Part shown: positions 35,629-47,321 of the stretch, piece by piece
Position numbering within the stretch: position 1 is the first letter of the stretch
How the letters are laid out: the number at the start of each line of letters is the position of its first letter
Assembly: GCA_002286715.1 (NCBI GenBank)
Contig: NSJX01000034.1
Span: 245,775 to 309,774, forward strand
Direction of reading: 5' to 3'
DNA length: 64,000 nucleotides
From: Dentipellis sp. KUC8613
Lineage: Eukaryota > Basidiomycota > Agaricomycetes > Russulales > Hericiaceae
Made by a program: the position numbers and the translations under genes
The notes under the pieces: generated by a model
The model's input: only the letters and a program-made list of their open reading frames with translations
Databases searched by the model: none
Told to the model about the DNA's origin: nothing

Positions 35629-35966
35629 GATGGCAGGTGTTATGAGAGAATACGCTCCTCTGTGCGATAGTTGAGGACCAGAAGATTACAGCGTGAAGTC
35701 GGTGGTAAGGATGGACGCAACAGAGAGTGCTGCCACGACCGCCATTCGCTCAGTGCCGTCGACCCGGCCCGTGGTCGGTCCGATGCACGAGATAGAGAAC
35801 GCTGGACTTACCTTCCGGATTGGGACGGTTAGTACATAGCTGGCATACGCGTGGTCTCCAGCATCCCTACCACGAGTAGATCTGTCTTCAGCGGTTTGTT
35901 CTCGACTGAAACTCCCCGAATTGCGCTCATATTTAGCAGGTGAAATCTATCAACGAGTTGGATGAC
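35629..35966. promoter_or_regulatory. Bidirectional promoter, Dcr2-like / F-box
   Basis: These 338 bp lie between two divergent start codons. No clear TATA box is visible. An AG at 35,938-35,939 followed by an in-frame GTG allows a further 5' exon for the F-box gene. Confidence 0.5.
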
Positions 35967-37264
35967 ATGAATTACCTCCCGACTGAATTGTTGCTCTCAA
36001 TCTGCGAGAGCCTCTCGCTGACTGATCTCTACAACCTCCGGTGTACAGATAAAACACGGTGTGCGGTTGTTACCCCAATCACATTCCGTACTCTACGTGT
36101 GACGAGCACGCTCAAAAGTGCTCGAGGATTTCTTCATCTTGTGCAGGCAAAGAATGTCAATCCATACGTCCAAGAGGTCGCGTTCATTGATGCATACGTG
36201 GATCCCGAGGACCCGTACAGAAACGACATTGGTATATATCTCCCTCTATATCGATGCGTTTTCATCGAGTTCTGATTCGATTTCAACGCCCAGTCAATCC
36301 CCCATCTCCTGAACTCATTGACGAGGAGACCACGACAGCCCTTGCACTCGCATTCTCTCTACTAAACCATCTGCCGGCACTCTCCTCACTCACGTTCATG
36401 TTCTTCGGAACCTTCGCAGAGGAAGGAAATAACGCGGATCCCGACCAACTGTTTGAACCATCTAGTGTTCTTCGCACACAACGCGCTATCCTCCGAGCTG
36501 TTGCCAGTACCTCGCATGCACTCTGTCTTAAGACCCTTAGCATCCTCAATCTCGTCACCATTTCCGATCCCGTATTCGATGACGACAAGTTCCGCTCGCT
36601 CTTCCGCTCCTTAGAGCACTACTCCATATCAACTCTCTCATACTGGAGCACGATGCTCCTCGGACCAGACAACTTCGACACTCTCCTTACCAACTTCTGG
36701 TCACACACTATGCAGCACCGGCTCATCCCACCTCCTGGGCTTGCATCGCCTCTTACTTCCCTTACTATACATAGCGACCGTCAAGCAGGAATTCTTCCCG
36801 TCTTCGACTTTTCGCAGCTCACATATCCACACCTCGCCTCCGTGTCTTTGAAATACATCGTCTTCAACGACAGTACCGGTGTCGTCGACTTCCTTATCCG
36901 CCACAAGTCCACCCTGCGCTCTCTGGAGTTGCGCACCTGCATGCTCACAATGCTCCACTGGCGCCCCGGCAACAGGCCTAATCCCTCTTGGGCACAGGTG
37001 TACACGCGTCTCGCGGATGAGCTGACCGAGTTGACTGAGCTGCAAGTGGATGCGGTGCCGGACCCCGTCAGGCCTGCGCCAATAACAAATGGGCTCTCGT
37101 ATGGTATGCTCAATCCAGACCATGGGCCGAGGACCATTCCCATCATTTCACTTTCTGGTCGAGGGAGTATTCCTGGAACTGAGGGCGATCAGGAGGCGCT
37201 GGACAGATTTAGAGACGTTGTCGGTGTTCGGAGGGACGCGGCGATGCGTGTTGCTGATGAATAG
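35967..37264 (+). CDS. F-box protein (Agaricomycete type)
   Basis: Two exons (35,967-36,231; 36,294-37,264) encode 411 residues. Residues 1-45 form an F-box (MNYLPTELLLSICESL, then SLTDLYNLRCT), which binds Skp1 and would make this the substrate-recognition subunit of an SCF ubiquitin ligase. The rest is Leu-rich with weak leucine-rich-repeat character (LPALSSLTFMF, ASVSLKYIVF, LRSLELRTCML), as in the large F-box families of mushroom-forming fungi. The in-frame sequence continues 27 nt upstream to a GTG but without an ATG, so 35,967 is the first in-frame start unless an upstream exon exists. The target is unknown. Confidence 0.78.
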
Positions 37265-37649
37265 ACGAGATGATGTCTAATTATACATTACGACAGGGAC
37301 GAGCAGTACTTATTTATACTCTCCATTTTCTGATACCAACTAGCACCGGCACTGACTCCTGAGCGCATTTTTACCCTCTTGACTTATCCTCATGCGCATA
37401 CAATCGAGTGCACTGATCCTGACTTGACGCTTCATCATGAAAGACTTGGAGCACACAACCATCAAGTGATTCGCAAATATCCCGTGCCGTAGAAATAGCA
37501 TTCGGGTGTTCATTAATAGCTAAGCCCATTAGACTAGTTCTTACTACACGTTACACAACAACAGATGAATCATGGATCGTGATCTCCCCATGGAGGAGCT
37601 CAGATGTCCTTAGCGAAGCGCCTGCAGAAGGGACTAACGTCAGTACACT
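37265..37649. other. Convergent intergenic spacer
   Basis: It contains the 3' regions of two convergent genes. I see nothing else. Confidence 0.6.
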
Positions 37650-38867
37650 TCAGTCATGTCGGACGGCAAAGCGAACGGACCTGTTGTTCTTGCTGTTCTT
37701 GTCGCTTTGCTTGCTGAAGTCGGTGAAAGACCCATTGTCGACGATCTGCGAGGGCTGGGGGAAATCCGCACTGTCCGAAGCTGAGATGCCCGTGGGCTCG
37801 GACGACGCAGAGCCCGAGTTGTGGTGCTTGCCCCTGCGCCCGCCCCCCATGCCACCCATTGTTGCGTCCGCGCCTGACGCGGTCACCGTCACAGTGACTG
37901 TAGAACAACCGGCATCACCGGTCGGCGAGCCGCCAAAGGCTGACATGGTGTCCGTCGCCTGACCGGTCCTAAGAATGCGGGGCACCATAAGTCTTGGATT
38001 CATGAAAGGAAGAAAAGTATACTTACATCGCACTGTCAGTAGGCATAGGCGGGATATCCGTTCCATTCGGGTCAGAAGTGCCAGTCGGGGACGGCGGGAA
38101 CGAAGTATCCGTACCCATAGGCGATGGCGGAATTCCAGTAGGCGACGGCGGAATTCCAGTAGGCGACGATGGGATCCCAGTGGGTGACGATGGGATTCCA
38201 GTAGGAGACGCCGGAATTCCGGTAGGTGACGACGGACTCCCACCTACGGGCGATGACGGGTTGAGAGGCGATGAGGGCGACGTAGGCGACGTCGGAATCT
38301 GAGTCGTGGGCGACGACGGGCTTCCAGGAGTAGGCGACGACGGGCTTCCAGTAGTGGGACTGCCAGTTGTCGGTGACGACGGGTTCAGAGGGGACGAGGG
38401 CGAAGTCGGGGACGTAGGAGAGCTCGGGCTCAGGGGAGACGTGGGCGACGTCGGGTCCAGAGGAGACGACGGGCTCGTCCCACCCGGGCTGACCGGAGAC
38501 GTCGGCGACGCGGGCTCAGCCTGACGAGCACTAACACTTGGATAAGTATACCATCTAAAAGGCAAATACACAACAGAACTCTCTACCTGAGCCTGGAGAC
38601 TCCACGACCGATTCTGCGACCGGCTACACGGCGCGCACGAGCACTGTTCGAAGGTGTGATGGTTGAGTCACCAAGCACATTCAAGGTGTGCTATCTCGGG
38701 GCTTACTACTTCATAGGCTGTTTTGCCCCAGCAAGACCGAGGTTGGCCCTATCAGCAAGGCCGGTCGAACCGTACGCGACGACTGTCGAGCCGGCTGCGT
38801 TGGGAGCGACAGGCGCGGCCGAGACGATGGTCAGGCCGAGAGCGAGGGCGACGAGGTTGAAACGCAT
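37650..38867 (-). CDS. Secreted Ser/Pro/Thr-rich tandem-repeat protein
   Basis: Four exons (38,867-38,707; 38,643-38,587; 38,530-38,027; 37,968-37,650) give 346 residues. The N-terminus MRFNLVALALGLTIVSAAP is a clear signal peptide with cleavage expected after about residue 18. Exon 3 encodes a mucin-like domain: SPTSP/SPSSP units, GSPSSPT units, then at least five copies of a seven-residue SPTGIPx unit. Such regions are usually heavily O-mannosylated, which suggests a cell-wall or extracellular protein. The C-terminal 106 residues hold a short Thr/Val stretch (STVTVTVTAS), Gly-rich GGMGGGRRGKHH and an Asn/Lys tail, with no GPI-attachment signal. Frame across the introns is kept only if intron 2 ends at TTAG (38,531-38,534 in plus coordinates). 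No known family; the function is open. Confidence 0.72.
38120..38240 (-). repeat. 21-bp coding minisatellite (SPTGIPx)
   Basis: Tandem 21-bp units in frame within the secreted protein, each encoding Ser-Pro-Thr-Gly-Ile-Pro plus a variable residue (Ala, Ser or Pro). Copy number is likely to vary between strains. Confidence 0.8.
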
Positions 38868-39042
38868 TTTTGTTGTGTGGTAGATGTGTGTGGAACGTGA
38901 ACGTGAAAGATTCTGGTAAAGAGGCTAGCAAAGAAGAACCGAAGAATGAGAGGAAGAAGAGGCTACGGTGACCGGCACCGGGATTGCGAATGAATGGACG
39001 AGGGGGTGAGCACAGCTGGAGAATAACGATGCATGGCCTGGG

Positions 39043-39050
39043 TTTTTATA
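39043..39050 (-). promoter_or_regulatory. TATA box of the secreted repeat protein
   Basis: TATAAAAA on the minus strand, about 175 bp upstream of the start codon. Confidence 0.5.
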
Positions 39051-40533
39051 GCTCTGAGAGCGTCGGAGTTGTGGTCTTTTTTTAGGCCCTTCAGGTTTGA
39101 ACTCCTGAATGACCCCTTGTGGACACGGGCCAGAGCGGTTGGCGTCAGGATGGAGGGCCGAAGATATGTCGATTGCATCTCCGGTCGATCAGGGTGATCC
39201 CCTAGAGCTATCGACGGCAGCGTGCTCGGCACCAGAGGATATTTTGGGACATCAGCTAGGAACTGACAGAAAGTTTGGCACTGGAAACGAGTGGAGACGA
39301 CCAACTTTGCTTGCAGCACTGCTCAAACTTGGAGCCAGAGGGCGACTTGGCTGAAATCGCACATGTTCTAAACGCAAGAACGGAGCAAAATTTGTCGGTG
39401 ATACTCGGTATGCAGCTGGTCATAGTACGTCAGTAAATGCTGGCATTTTGCTTTTTCATCACCGGTGTCTAAGTCGTTTCTCCAGATGTCCATGTCATCG
39501 CCGGAGAGACGACTCTATAGGCAGTACTAAGCGATAGTTATGCCGACAGCGTACATCACCCACCTTGAGGCCCGGCCGCCCGAGGGCTCAAGATCAATTA
39601 CTTGAATTTGTCAAGGAATTTTGAAGTTGGTGATTGGCACGGATGTTGTTGAGGGAGAAATCTATGTAGGTGTCGTTCTAAGGTTTCTGTCCACGATGTA
39701 ATCGTCGACACTTGTAGTCGTTGAGGCTCAAATTGAAGTACTAGTCTAAGGACTTGGGGATTTTGTCCTTGTTGTGTATACTTTGTTGATGACGAAGCGA
39801 CAACCGGGAACAGCGCCCACCGGCAGCGCGCGACGCGCCACTAGAGTAGCCTCCGTTGCTAGTCGTTCCTCGTACTTAGCTTAGCTCCAGAGGAATTCCT
39901 CGGGCCTCGGTGTTCTCGAGTCATCTTCCTTTCGTCAACCGGTCAATCGCAAAGTCTTTTCTTGCCCCAAGGCCGCCGGAATATCGCCTCTGCACAATGA
40001 TGCCGCCTCGTTGAGCGGTAAAACCTTGGTAAGAGCATCTCTTTTTCCTATCCCGCATTCACAGTATATGTACTGTCCGACAAAACACCACTGGTCAGCT
40101 TTAATTGAGAGCATGCCAATGATAACAGGTCTGGCTTCTGCAGAATATTAGATGTTGGCTCGTACTTATGCAAAGCCAACGTTGATTTATCATTGACCTA
40201 CACCGATAGGCCGACTACAACTTCAAACCCTCCGAGGTCCCTTCATGGGTCAACATATTCCATGCTTACCAGCATTGGCGTGCGGCTGCATTTGACTTTG
40301 TCTCCGAGTCTATGGACATGCATTCTCTATTCTTGGATTCAAAATGCTCGAAATCACATCTGAGCCTCCCTCTCAACGTGGACGTCGAGTACTTCGCCGA
40401 ACCAGTCGCAGATGACGGCCCTCGGCCATGAGCTTCGCTGCATTCGATTCTGACCACTTGTGGTGGGAAATTTGGGTCATTTATGATCATTGAATACTTC
40501 GAATGCAAGCGGACAATGGTGTTGGGTGCGACT

Positions 40534-40561
40534 GCTGCATGTCCCAGGAGGGACATGTAGC
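40534..40561. other. Short hairpin
   Basis: GCTGCATGTCCC and GGGACATGTAGC flank AGGA; 11 of 12 positions pair. There is no T-run and no gene assignment. Confidence 0.4.
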
Positions 40562-41635
40562 CTTAAATCGGGTCCACAACGTCCGAAATCGGAGGAAAGG
40601 GAAATCCACATCCCCTTGCGTGCATGCACAAAGTTGAACGATTCAAGATGTCGACATTGTTGCAGTGCGTAAACTAGGACCATCGTGCAACCGACGCAGA
40701 GCCCACCTCCAACCTCACAGGTAGACGTATCGCGCACCTACAGGTGAGTGAGGTAGTCCATGAAGCTAGAAGGCGTACGAATCCAACTCAGGTCTTCAGG
40801 TCTCTGCCGACTATCCGTGATTTTCTCAGTTCCGGCACTTGATCATAAAATCTTCCGGCCAGAGAAACGTCGCCTCCACAATTGTTGTTGCACATCAGGT
40901 CAAGGCGTCGCATAATGGGCATGACCTAGACGTCGATCTCGCAGAGCACATCTACAAGGCCGTCTCCGTCGTCTCCGATTATCCGTCTTTGTTCCCTTAG
41001 CTTTTGCACTTGGGAAAGATCTGCACCCTTATAAGACGAAAGACTTTGCTCTTGTATGCAATGCTATTCTTTCAGTGATACGACGTCTGTTCGTCATGGA
41101 GCTCATAAGACCATATGCATATTATACCCAGCAGGCACGATGGCCTGGCTGAACGAGACTGCAGCCATCCTATTAGGCTTCCACAATGCCCGCGGAGACG
41201 TTCTTCAATGCGGTAGCCGGAGTTCGGGGGAGAATGATGACGAGGATTTGATGAACTCCACTCCATGTTGCCTTTGCTGGAGAAAATCACACTACGACAG
41301 TGGGAACGGACGCCAAGGACCGAGTACCCGCGATTGGTGGGATGCTTAAAGGCCCGCCAGGGAACGTTCCTTCTTGTGAACAAATCTCTGCTTGGGGGTT
41401 CGTCAGTTGATGGACAACGAGTAACAAAACCAGAGCACATATAGCTTGATGAAGACGGATAAGGTTAGCCGATTCCCTCTTTCATCAAGGCTTTGTTAGA
41501 TGATGATAGCTTCATGAAGGTATAATTTCAAAGCAATGAGAACGCGATATTACATATACGTACAGCTAGAGTCAGGAAAGTATAAATGTGGTATCGAGAG
41601 AAGAGAGCGAGGGTGGTGCGAAAGATGTGCTCTTC

Positions 41636-42251
41636 CTACTTGACAATGGGGTTCACACCGCGTGCAGACAGGTAGTCCTTCGCAGCGCTTGTAGTCTACA
41701 ACACAGTCGAAAAATATCCCAGGAATCGGTATAGCAGACTCACCAGGCCTTTTATTAGTTCATATATACTCTTGTCATGGAATCGTAATCCCGTCACCGG
41801 GTCAGTGTATGGCGCCTAAGACACAATCTCAGTCCTCGCTCCAGGAAGAGGGGGAATGTTCTGACCTCAAGCCCGGTGATATCGCAATAGTGCCTTTGAG
41901 GGAGGAGGGACGGTGGCGCTTCAATAGAGTGATCTAAGGATAGCGATGTCATAAAGCATGAGCTTCAGAGATGCTAGGAAATGACGGACAAGTGGGATAA
42001 TCCTCTTCCAATGGGACATCTTGCGCATCTCCATCGACTTCCATAGCCTGTTCTCTCTCCACTCTTCGTTTCTCCCGCTCCTGTCTTTCCCGTTCGCGTT
42101 CCTGGCCCAAGACAGCCTTCAGGTTTTTGGCTCTTCTGTTCACATTCTTCGTATAGTTGGGGTTCTTGAATGGACGAGGACTATGGAGGTACGACAGCTG
42201 TTCTGCAAGTGTCTGCACGAGGTTACGTCGAATTACGTTTCTGCAGTTCAT
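41636..42251 (-). CDS. IES6: INO80 complex subunit Ies6 (YL1-C domain)
   Basis: Exons 42,251-41,990, 41,933-41,866, 41,815-41,744 and 41,695-41,636 give 153 residues from the first ATG. The chain FKNPNYTKNVNRRAKNLK, a charged helix rich in Arg/Glu, then EAPPSLLPQRHYCDITGLE, APYTDPVTGLRFH and AAKDYLSARGVNPIVK is the YL1 C-terminal module of Ies6, which with Arp5 forms a module of the INO80 nucleosome remodeller. The 5' end is unresolved. A Lys/Arg/Gly-rich frame (PPKGAGRKRGAVST) runs just upstream and reaches a stop one nucleotide out of phase with this ORF. Either a 49-nt intron (42,261-42,213) joins the frames, or there is an indel or assembly error. The C-terminal three exons are secure. 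Confidence 0.85.
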
Positions 42252-42763
42252 ATGGACCTACGGGAACCTGGGGAGTGGCAGACCCCTCAGCACTGGTTGA
42301 GACTGCACCGCGCTTGCGACCAGCTCCTTTCGGGGGCCTATGAACTCTGTAGATAAAGTGTACTTGGCGCAATCGAATGGATAGACTAACATATTAGCTC
42401 GTCTTTTCGGATATTCAGGTTGCAGAGCCTACGGGCAGAATGACGCACTGGCCCACTAAGTAGAAGGGCGCGGAATGTAGTGATTGAAAGAGATGCCAGA
42501 AGTTGTGGGGGTCAGTAAGCGCAATTACGTTACGTCACGAAGTGCAAGAGCCACCAGGCCAGCACCTTTGACCTTCTACAGTCAAGACAAACAGCCTCAT
42601 GGAGACTTAGGAGCAGCCTTTCCTGGACACTGGTATCGGTACCAACTTCATCGGAATGTAAGTGTTTCATAGTACCAGTTAGACACCTAGACTCTGAAGA
42701 TCTCATACTTGACACTTCATCACAACTACAATCATAGAGCGTGCGTGCGGCACGGATTGCACA
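42252..42763. promoter_or_regulatory. Divergent promoter region Ies6 / Ind1
   Basis: About 510 bp between the chosen starts. Its left 150 bp probably still belongs to the Ies6 transcript (see that gene). Confidence 0.5.
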
Positions 42764-44028
42764 ATGTACCGACAATCATTCCTACACAAGTCCTTCAGCA
42801 CATCATGCCGCGTGCGGCACGAGAACCCCCTCGTAAATCTCTCTATCGTAGGTGTTTGGCCGTTGCTAAATTGTTCAGGGCCTTCCAAGACGCGGAGCTG
42901 CCGCCGCCCCTCCCCAAATCCCCAGAAGAGGAGGTGGAATAACCAAACGACCGATCCCCAATGTTAAGAAAGTGTTGGTGGTGGCGAGTGGAAAGGGTGG
43001 TGTCGGGAAAAGCACTGTTGCAGGTATGTGAGCGTCCTCGACGAAATTATGTCGCTGACAAGCGAGATACTATGCAGTCAACCTCGCCTTCGCACTTGCC
43101 ATGCGCAATGGCCCTACCCGACTCCGCGTTGGTGTGCTCGACCTTGATATATTCGGTCCATCTGTTCCGAAATTAATGGGACTCGATCGGGCAGAAGAGC
43201 CTAATCTCACGGAATGTATGTGATCCAGTCACTATCCTACTATGAGTATCTACTAACTATCTTCGCAGCAGGCGCACTGATTCCACTCGTGAATCATGGC
43301 CTCCCGTGCATGTCCATGGGTTTCTTGCTTCCTCATCCGTCGTCGTCTGATTCAAACGCCGATGTTCCTGTTGTCTGGCGGGGACTCATGGTCCAAAAAG
43401 CTGTTCAGCAGCTTCTTTTTGATGTTGACTGGCGGCTTGGAGCAGGCGGAGACTCTACAACCCTGGGCTTAGACGTTCTCGTTATTGATATGCCACCTGG
43501 GACTGGCGACGTGCCTCTTACTCTCGGACAGCTAGTTAATGTTGACGGTGTGTCTCCTTGATACTCGCCCTATCGAACCTTTCTCAAGACGAGAGCATAG
43601 GTGCTGTTATCGTCTCGACTCCGCAGGACGTGGCGCTGTCTGACGTTCGTAAAGGCATCGCCATGTTCCGTAAAGTGAACGTCCCGGCATGTATCTAATT
43701 GCCTCGTTACGATATCTATTTCTGAACAATTTTACAGATTACAGGGCTTGTATTGAATCAGTCATATTTCCTGTGCCCTTCTTGCACGACTTCCCATCAC
43801 CTCTTCGGCTCCCCCGATGTTTTCAATCAAACTGCTGAACAATTAGGTGTGCCCGTTCTCGGCGAGCTTCCCTTGATTCCAGGGGTCAGCTCCGGAGGGG
43901 ATGCAGGAGTCCCGTACGGTTTGGTGAGGAATGACAAAGTGAAAGACACAGACGGAACAGGCGGGACGAAGTGGAAAGACAGCATGCGAGAAATCGCTAC
44001 TGAGGTTTCTCGTCGACTACATTTATAG
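42764..44028 (+). CDS. IND1: Mitochondrial Fe-S assembly P-loop ATPase Ind1/NUBPL
   Basis: Six exons (42,764-42,832; 42,879-43,023; 43,078-43,215; 43,269-43,547; 43,601-43,686; 43,738-44,028) encode 335 residues. The N-terminus [20 protein letters not shown] is a mitochondrial presequence, followed by the family hallmark NPLGLPRR. The deviant Walker A is GKGGVGKST (61-69), followed by [40 protein letters not shown], and the CPSC motif (252-255) that holds a bridging [4Fe-4S] cluster. Ind1 delivers Fe-S clusters to respiratory complex I. Intron 5 is best read as a GC-AG intron (GCATGT...TACAG), because only this gives [12 protein letters not shown]; the nearest GT-AG alternative stays in frame but replaces Ile-Thr-Gly with Ala-Trp. 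It converges with Spc25. Confidence 0.88.
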
Positions 44029-44257
44029 ACTGTGCACTGCAATATAGCTATATAATTATCCACAATCATACACCTGTTATTACACTGGCGATATGCCCCA
44101 GAAATGAATAATGAATAATGTAAGAGAAAAGTAGCATACGACACGTAGGGGGACGCCAACTCTGATGTATGTAAAGTACTGGTCGGCATGGAGAGCTGAG
44201 TGCGGGTTCAACGTTAAACGTTAAACTACGGCCCGGAGAAGGAGCGTTGAACCACTG

Positions 44258-45153
44258 TTATGATATAGACTGGAGAAAACTCTGTCTCAGGTTCTTGATG
44301 AAAGAGTATATATCCTTGGTGTCATTGAGTTCATCTACTAGAATTGGTAATGTCAAGAGCTGAGGGCTCGACGACAACGCTATACTTAAAATGAGTCTTG
44401 TGGTAGGCAAATTCTAGATGATAACCGACCTCTGTACGTATTTCCCGACATATCGAGAACAAAGGTGAACTGCTGGCGAGGATCCGCAGGATTGACGTTG
44501 TGAAACTGGAATAAAAGTTGATCCCGGCCTACACCCTCGATTGTACATCCAGTTTCGTCGACAGAGGCCTGCAGTTCCGGGATTTCTTGAGAAGAGAGTC
44601 GTTCCAGGATTCCTCGCTCGCGGCCTTTCTCTGATGGATATGTGGGTCATCGGAATCAAAGGATACATCATTATTTCTGTACCTCGCCGTAAATTGCTTG
44701 TAATAGCTCGATAATGCTCAATCTCGGTGTCAAGAGATGAGCATGTCTCCCGCACAGAGGTGAGCTGTCGCCGAAGGGCAGCGACAGAAGACTCGGCCTC
44801 TTTCGTTTCCTCTCGTTCCTTTTCCAGGGCTGAAAACCGAATGCAGGTCAACGATACGTGCAGAACGTCGTGAAGATGGACGCACACGCGAGCAACTCGA
44901 TCTCGTCAACCTTGCATTGATTCGTTTCAGCCTCCACAATTTGAACTCTATCTGATATTTTCTTCTTTTCCGTAAGATAGTTATTCCGCCTGTTGTTGAT
45001 CTCAGTGACTGCGCGGTTGGTGTAATCGCCCACAGCCTTCAAGAAATTACGCGTCGAGGCCTCATAGGCACCAAGCTTCAGGTCTATCTCTGGAGTCTGA
45101 GCTGAAAGTATAGAAGCAAGATCGACTTGAGGGGTTCGGAAGGGTTGTGTCAT
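44258..45153 (-). CDS. SPC25: Kinetochore protein Spc25 (Ndc80 complex)
   Basis: Four exons (45,153-44,886; 44,829-44,683; 44,630-44,430; 44,379-44,258) give 245 residues, the usual size. The N-terminal half is coiled coil (DRVQIVEAE, then ALRRQLTSVRETCSSLDTEIEHYRAIT). The C-terminal globular RWD-like domain includes GCTIEGVGRDQLLFQFHNV, FTFVLDMSGNTYR and ILVDELNDTKDIYSFIKNLR. Spc25 pairs with Spc24 and anchors the Ndc80 complex to the inner kinetochore. Intron 1 must use the GTGCGT donor, not the GTGTGC two bases upstream, to stay in frame. The start codon is 162 bp from that of the Dbf2-like kinase on the other strand. Confidence 0.87.
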
Positions 45154-45315
45154 CAAGTAAGTGTAGTAATGCAAGATAGCGTCCTCGCTTCGTGTTGGGG
45201 GAATGGAGCACGACCAAAGCCTGAAACGCGTCGTGAGGTTGTTGAATGTCACGTGGCCATCAAAGGAGAGTTGCATGCACCCAGCGCGCCACCAGCGCGT
45301 CTTCGCCATCGCGAT
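45154..45315. promoter_or_regulatory. Short bidirectional promoter Spc25 / Dbf2
   Basis: 162 bp between divergent start codons of two mitotic genes. If the kinase starts at an in-frame upstream ATG (for example 45,169), the gap shrinks to about 15 bp. Confidence 0.6.
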
Positions 45316-47321
45316 ATGGCCTCCAGGGAGCAAGCCCAAGTCCCAGGTCTGCCCCGCCAGAAGTACAGCTCGCCTGCTAATCACGATATTCACATGGACA
45401 CCGCGAAGGGATTCACCCCAGGCCTACCCGACATACACATGGCTACAGCGAGAGGACTGACTGTACACGGCGATGTAAGGATGGAAACGGCTCGTGGCGG
45501 GACAACCCTGAAGCAGGGACAGTTCAAGCTTTGGGAAAAGGAGTTGCTCGAGAGTGCAGAGGTCAGGCGTAAATCGACGGTAGCGCAGCTATGTAAGTGC
45601 CAGAAGTTCATCTTCAGTTGATTATCCTCCGTAGTCACATCGCTCCCTTCATTACGATGGGGAGTAAATATACATCACACTCTGCTGCATTTATTACAGA
45701 ATGACTGACACGGGATTGTCACGTTCTAGACTTCCTGGACTACTACTTCCAACTGTTGGGCTACCTGGGCGCTCGGAAAGAGCGGCGCAGCAAGTTCGAC
45801 GCGGATACAGCGGGACGAGCCTTGTCACCTGCCGAATACAATAAAGAATTCAAGTCATACTGCGGTCGGGAGCGAGTCATCTTACGGCGCAGGCGGACAA
45901 AGCTGAAGGTTAACCAGTTCCATATCATCGCCCAGGTCGGACAAGGTGGTTACGGTGAAGTATACCTCGCACGAAAACAGGAGACGGGTGAGGTGTGTGC
46001 GCTGAAGAAGATGAAGAAACGGACCCTTTTCAAGATGGATGAGGTATATAATGACACACCTTCGTCTACCAAGATCGCCACTGACCCAACAGACTAGGTC
46101 CGCCATGTACTGGTTGAGCGCGATATCCTGACTGCGACCAAGACGCCTTGGCTAGTACGCCTCCTCTATGCATTTCAGGATCCGGAACATGTGTACCTGG
46201 CAATGGAGTATGTTCCTGGAGGAGATTTCCGGACTCTCCTAAACAATTCTGGCGTCTTGAAGGAAGAGCACGCTCGATTTTACATTAGCGAGATGTTTGC
46301 TGCTGTCAGAGAACTCCATAAACTCGGGTATATCCATCGTGACCTGAAACCAGAGGTGAGCAATGTCGCCCATGGATCTTCGGGCTAGCTAATGAAGCTT
46401 AAATGTCAGAATTTCCTTGTCGATGGAACAGGCCACGTGAAGCTCACTGACTTCGGTCTTGCAACCGGAGCACTCAACCCCAAACGAATTGAGTCACTTA
46501 AGATCAAGGTACGATATCTTTTTTCTGCAAATACCTCGATTGCCGACCTTGGGCGATAGCTGGACAAAGTCAAAGATAACCAGCTGGTTCATCGATCGAC
46601 TATGGAACGTCGCTCCATCTACCGCTCCATCCGTAATATGGACCCTCGCTATGCGGATTCCATCGTCGGCTCTCCCGACTACATGGCTCCGGAGGTCTTA
46701 CGTGGAAAACCTTACACCTACTCGGTCGACTATTGGTCCTTGGGATGCATCCTCTTCGAATTTTTAGCTGGTTTCCCGCCTTTCAGTGGAAGCACTCCCG
46801 AAGAAACTTGGACGAATCTTAAAAACTGGACGAAGGTACTTCGTCGACCGGAGTATGACAAACCCGAAGATCTGATCTTCAACTTGACGGATGTGGCTTG
46901 GGATGCGGTGACAAGGTTCTGACTCCTTTCTGTCCGCGTCCTAGTTTGTTACTGACAGTGATCCAGGCTCATCGCCCATGCAAGCGTACGATACTCGACC
47001 CTCGACCAAGTACAAGCGCATCCGTTTTTCAAGAGGGTGCAATGGGAAGATCTCCGCTCTACGCCTGCACCGTTTGTGCCGGCTTTGGATTCAGAAATCG
47101 ACACGGGCTACTACGACGATTTCACCTCCGTTGAAGACATGGCCAAGTACGCGGAAGTGAAGGAGAAGCAGCGGAACGTGGAGAAGGTGAAAGAAAAAGA
47201 CGAGCCCTTCGCGCGGGGTGTCTGGGTCGGCTTCACATTCGGGAAAAACGGGCCAGGCAAAGCACTCACTGGTCTCGGGGAGGATTACGACGACAGCGAG
47301 AACTTCGCGACGATTTTCTGA
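45316..47321 (+). CDS. NDR-family kinase Dbf2/Sid2
   Basis: Six exons (45,316-45,592; 45,730-46,043; 46,098-46,355; 46,410-46,508; 46,560-46,915; 46,967-47,321) encode 552 residues. A basic N-terminal regulatory segment ([13 protein letters not shown], then [13 protein letters not shown]) is the Mob1-binding part. Kinase landmarks: GQGGYGEV (163-170), Lys185, HRD (277-279), DFG (297-299), then the long NDR-type insert, the activation-loop site in DSIVGSPDY (Ser350) and APE (359-361). The C-terminal hydrophobic motif is WVGFTF with Thr525 as the expected phosphosite. It acts in the mitotic exit/septation network with Mob1. Intron 1 (137 nt) is longer than the others and could hide an alternative exon. 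The start is uncertain: in-frame ATGs lie at 45,127 and 45,169, overlapping or nearly reaching Spc25. Confidence 0.87.

Larger units (their letters stand above)
38868..41635. other. Gene-poor region
   Basis: I see no supportable gene in about 2.8 kb. The left end is the promoter of the secreted-protein gene, with TATAAAAA on the minus strand at 39,043-39,050. The rest has lower GC, frames under 125 codons and no recognisable motif; it may contain an old relic. A 12-bp near-perfect inverted repeat lies at 40,534-40,561. Confidence 0.5.

Noticed and set aside
39100..41550. A possible gene between the secreted protein and Ies6
   Set aside because: All frames are under 125 codons. Attempts to join them with GT-AG introns gave no recognisable or sustained protein.
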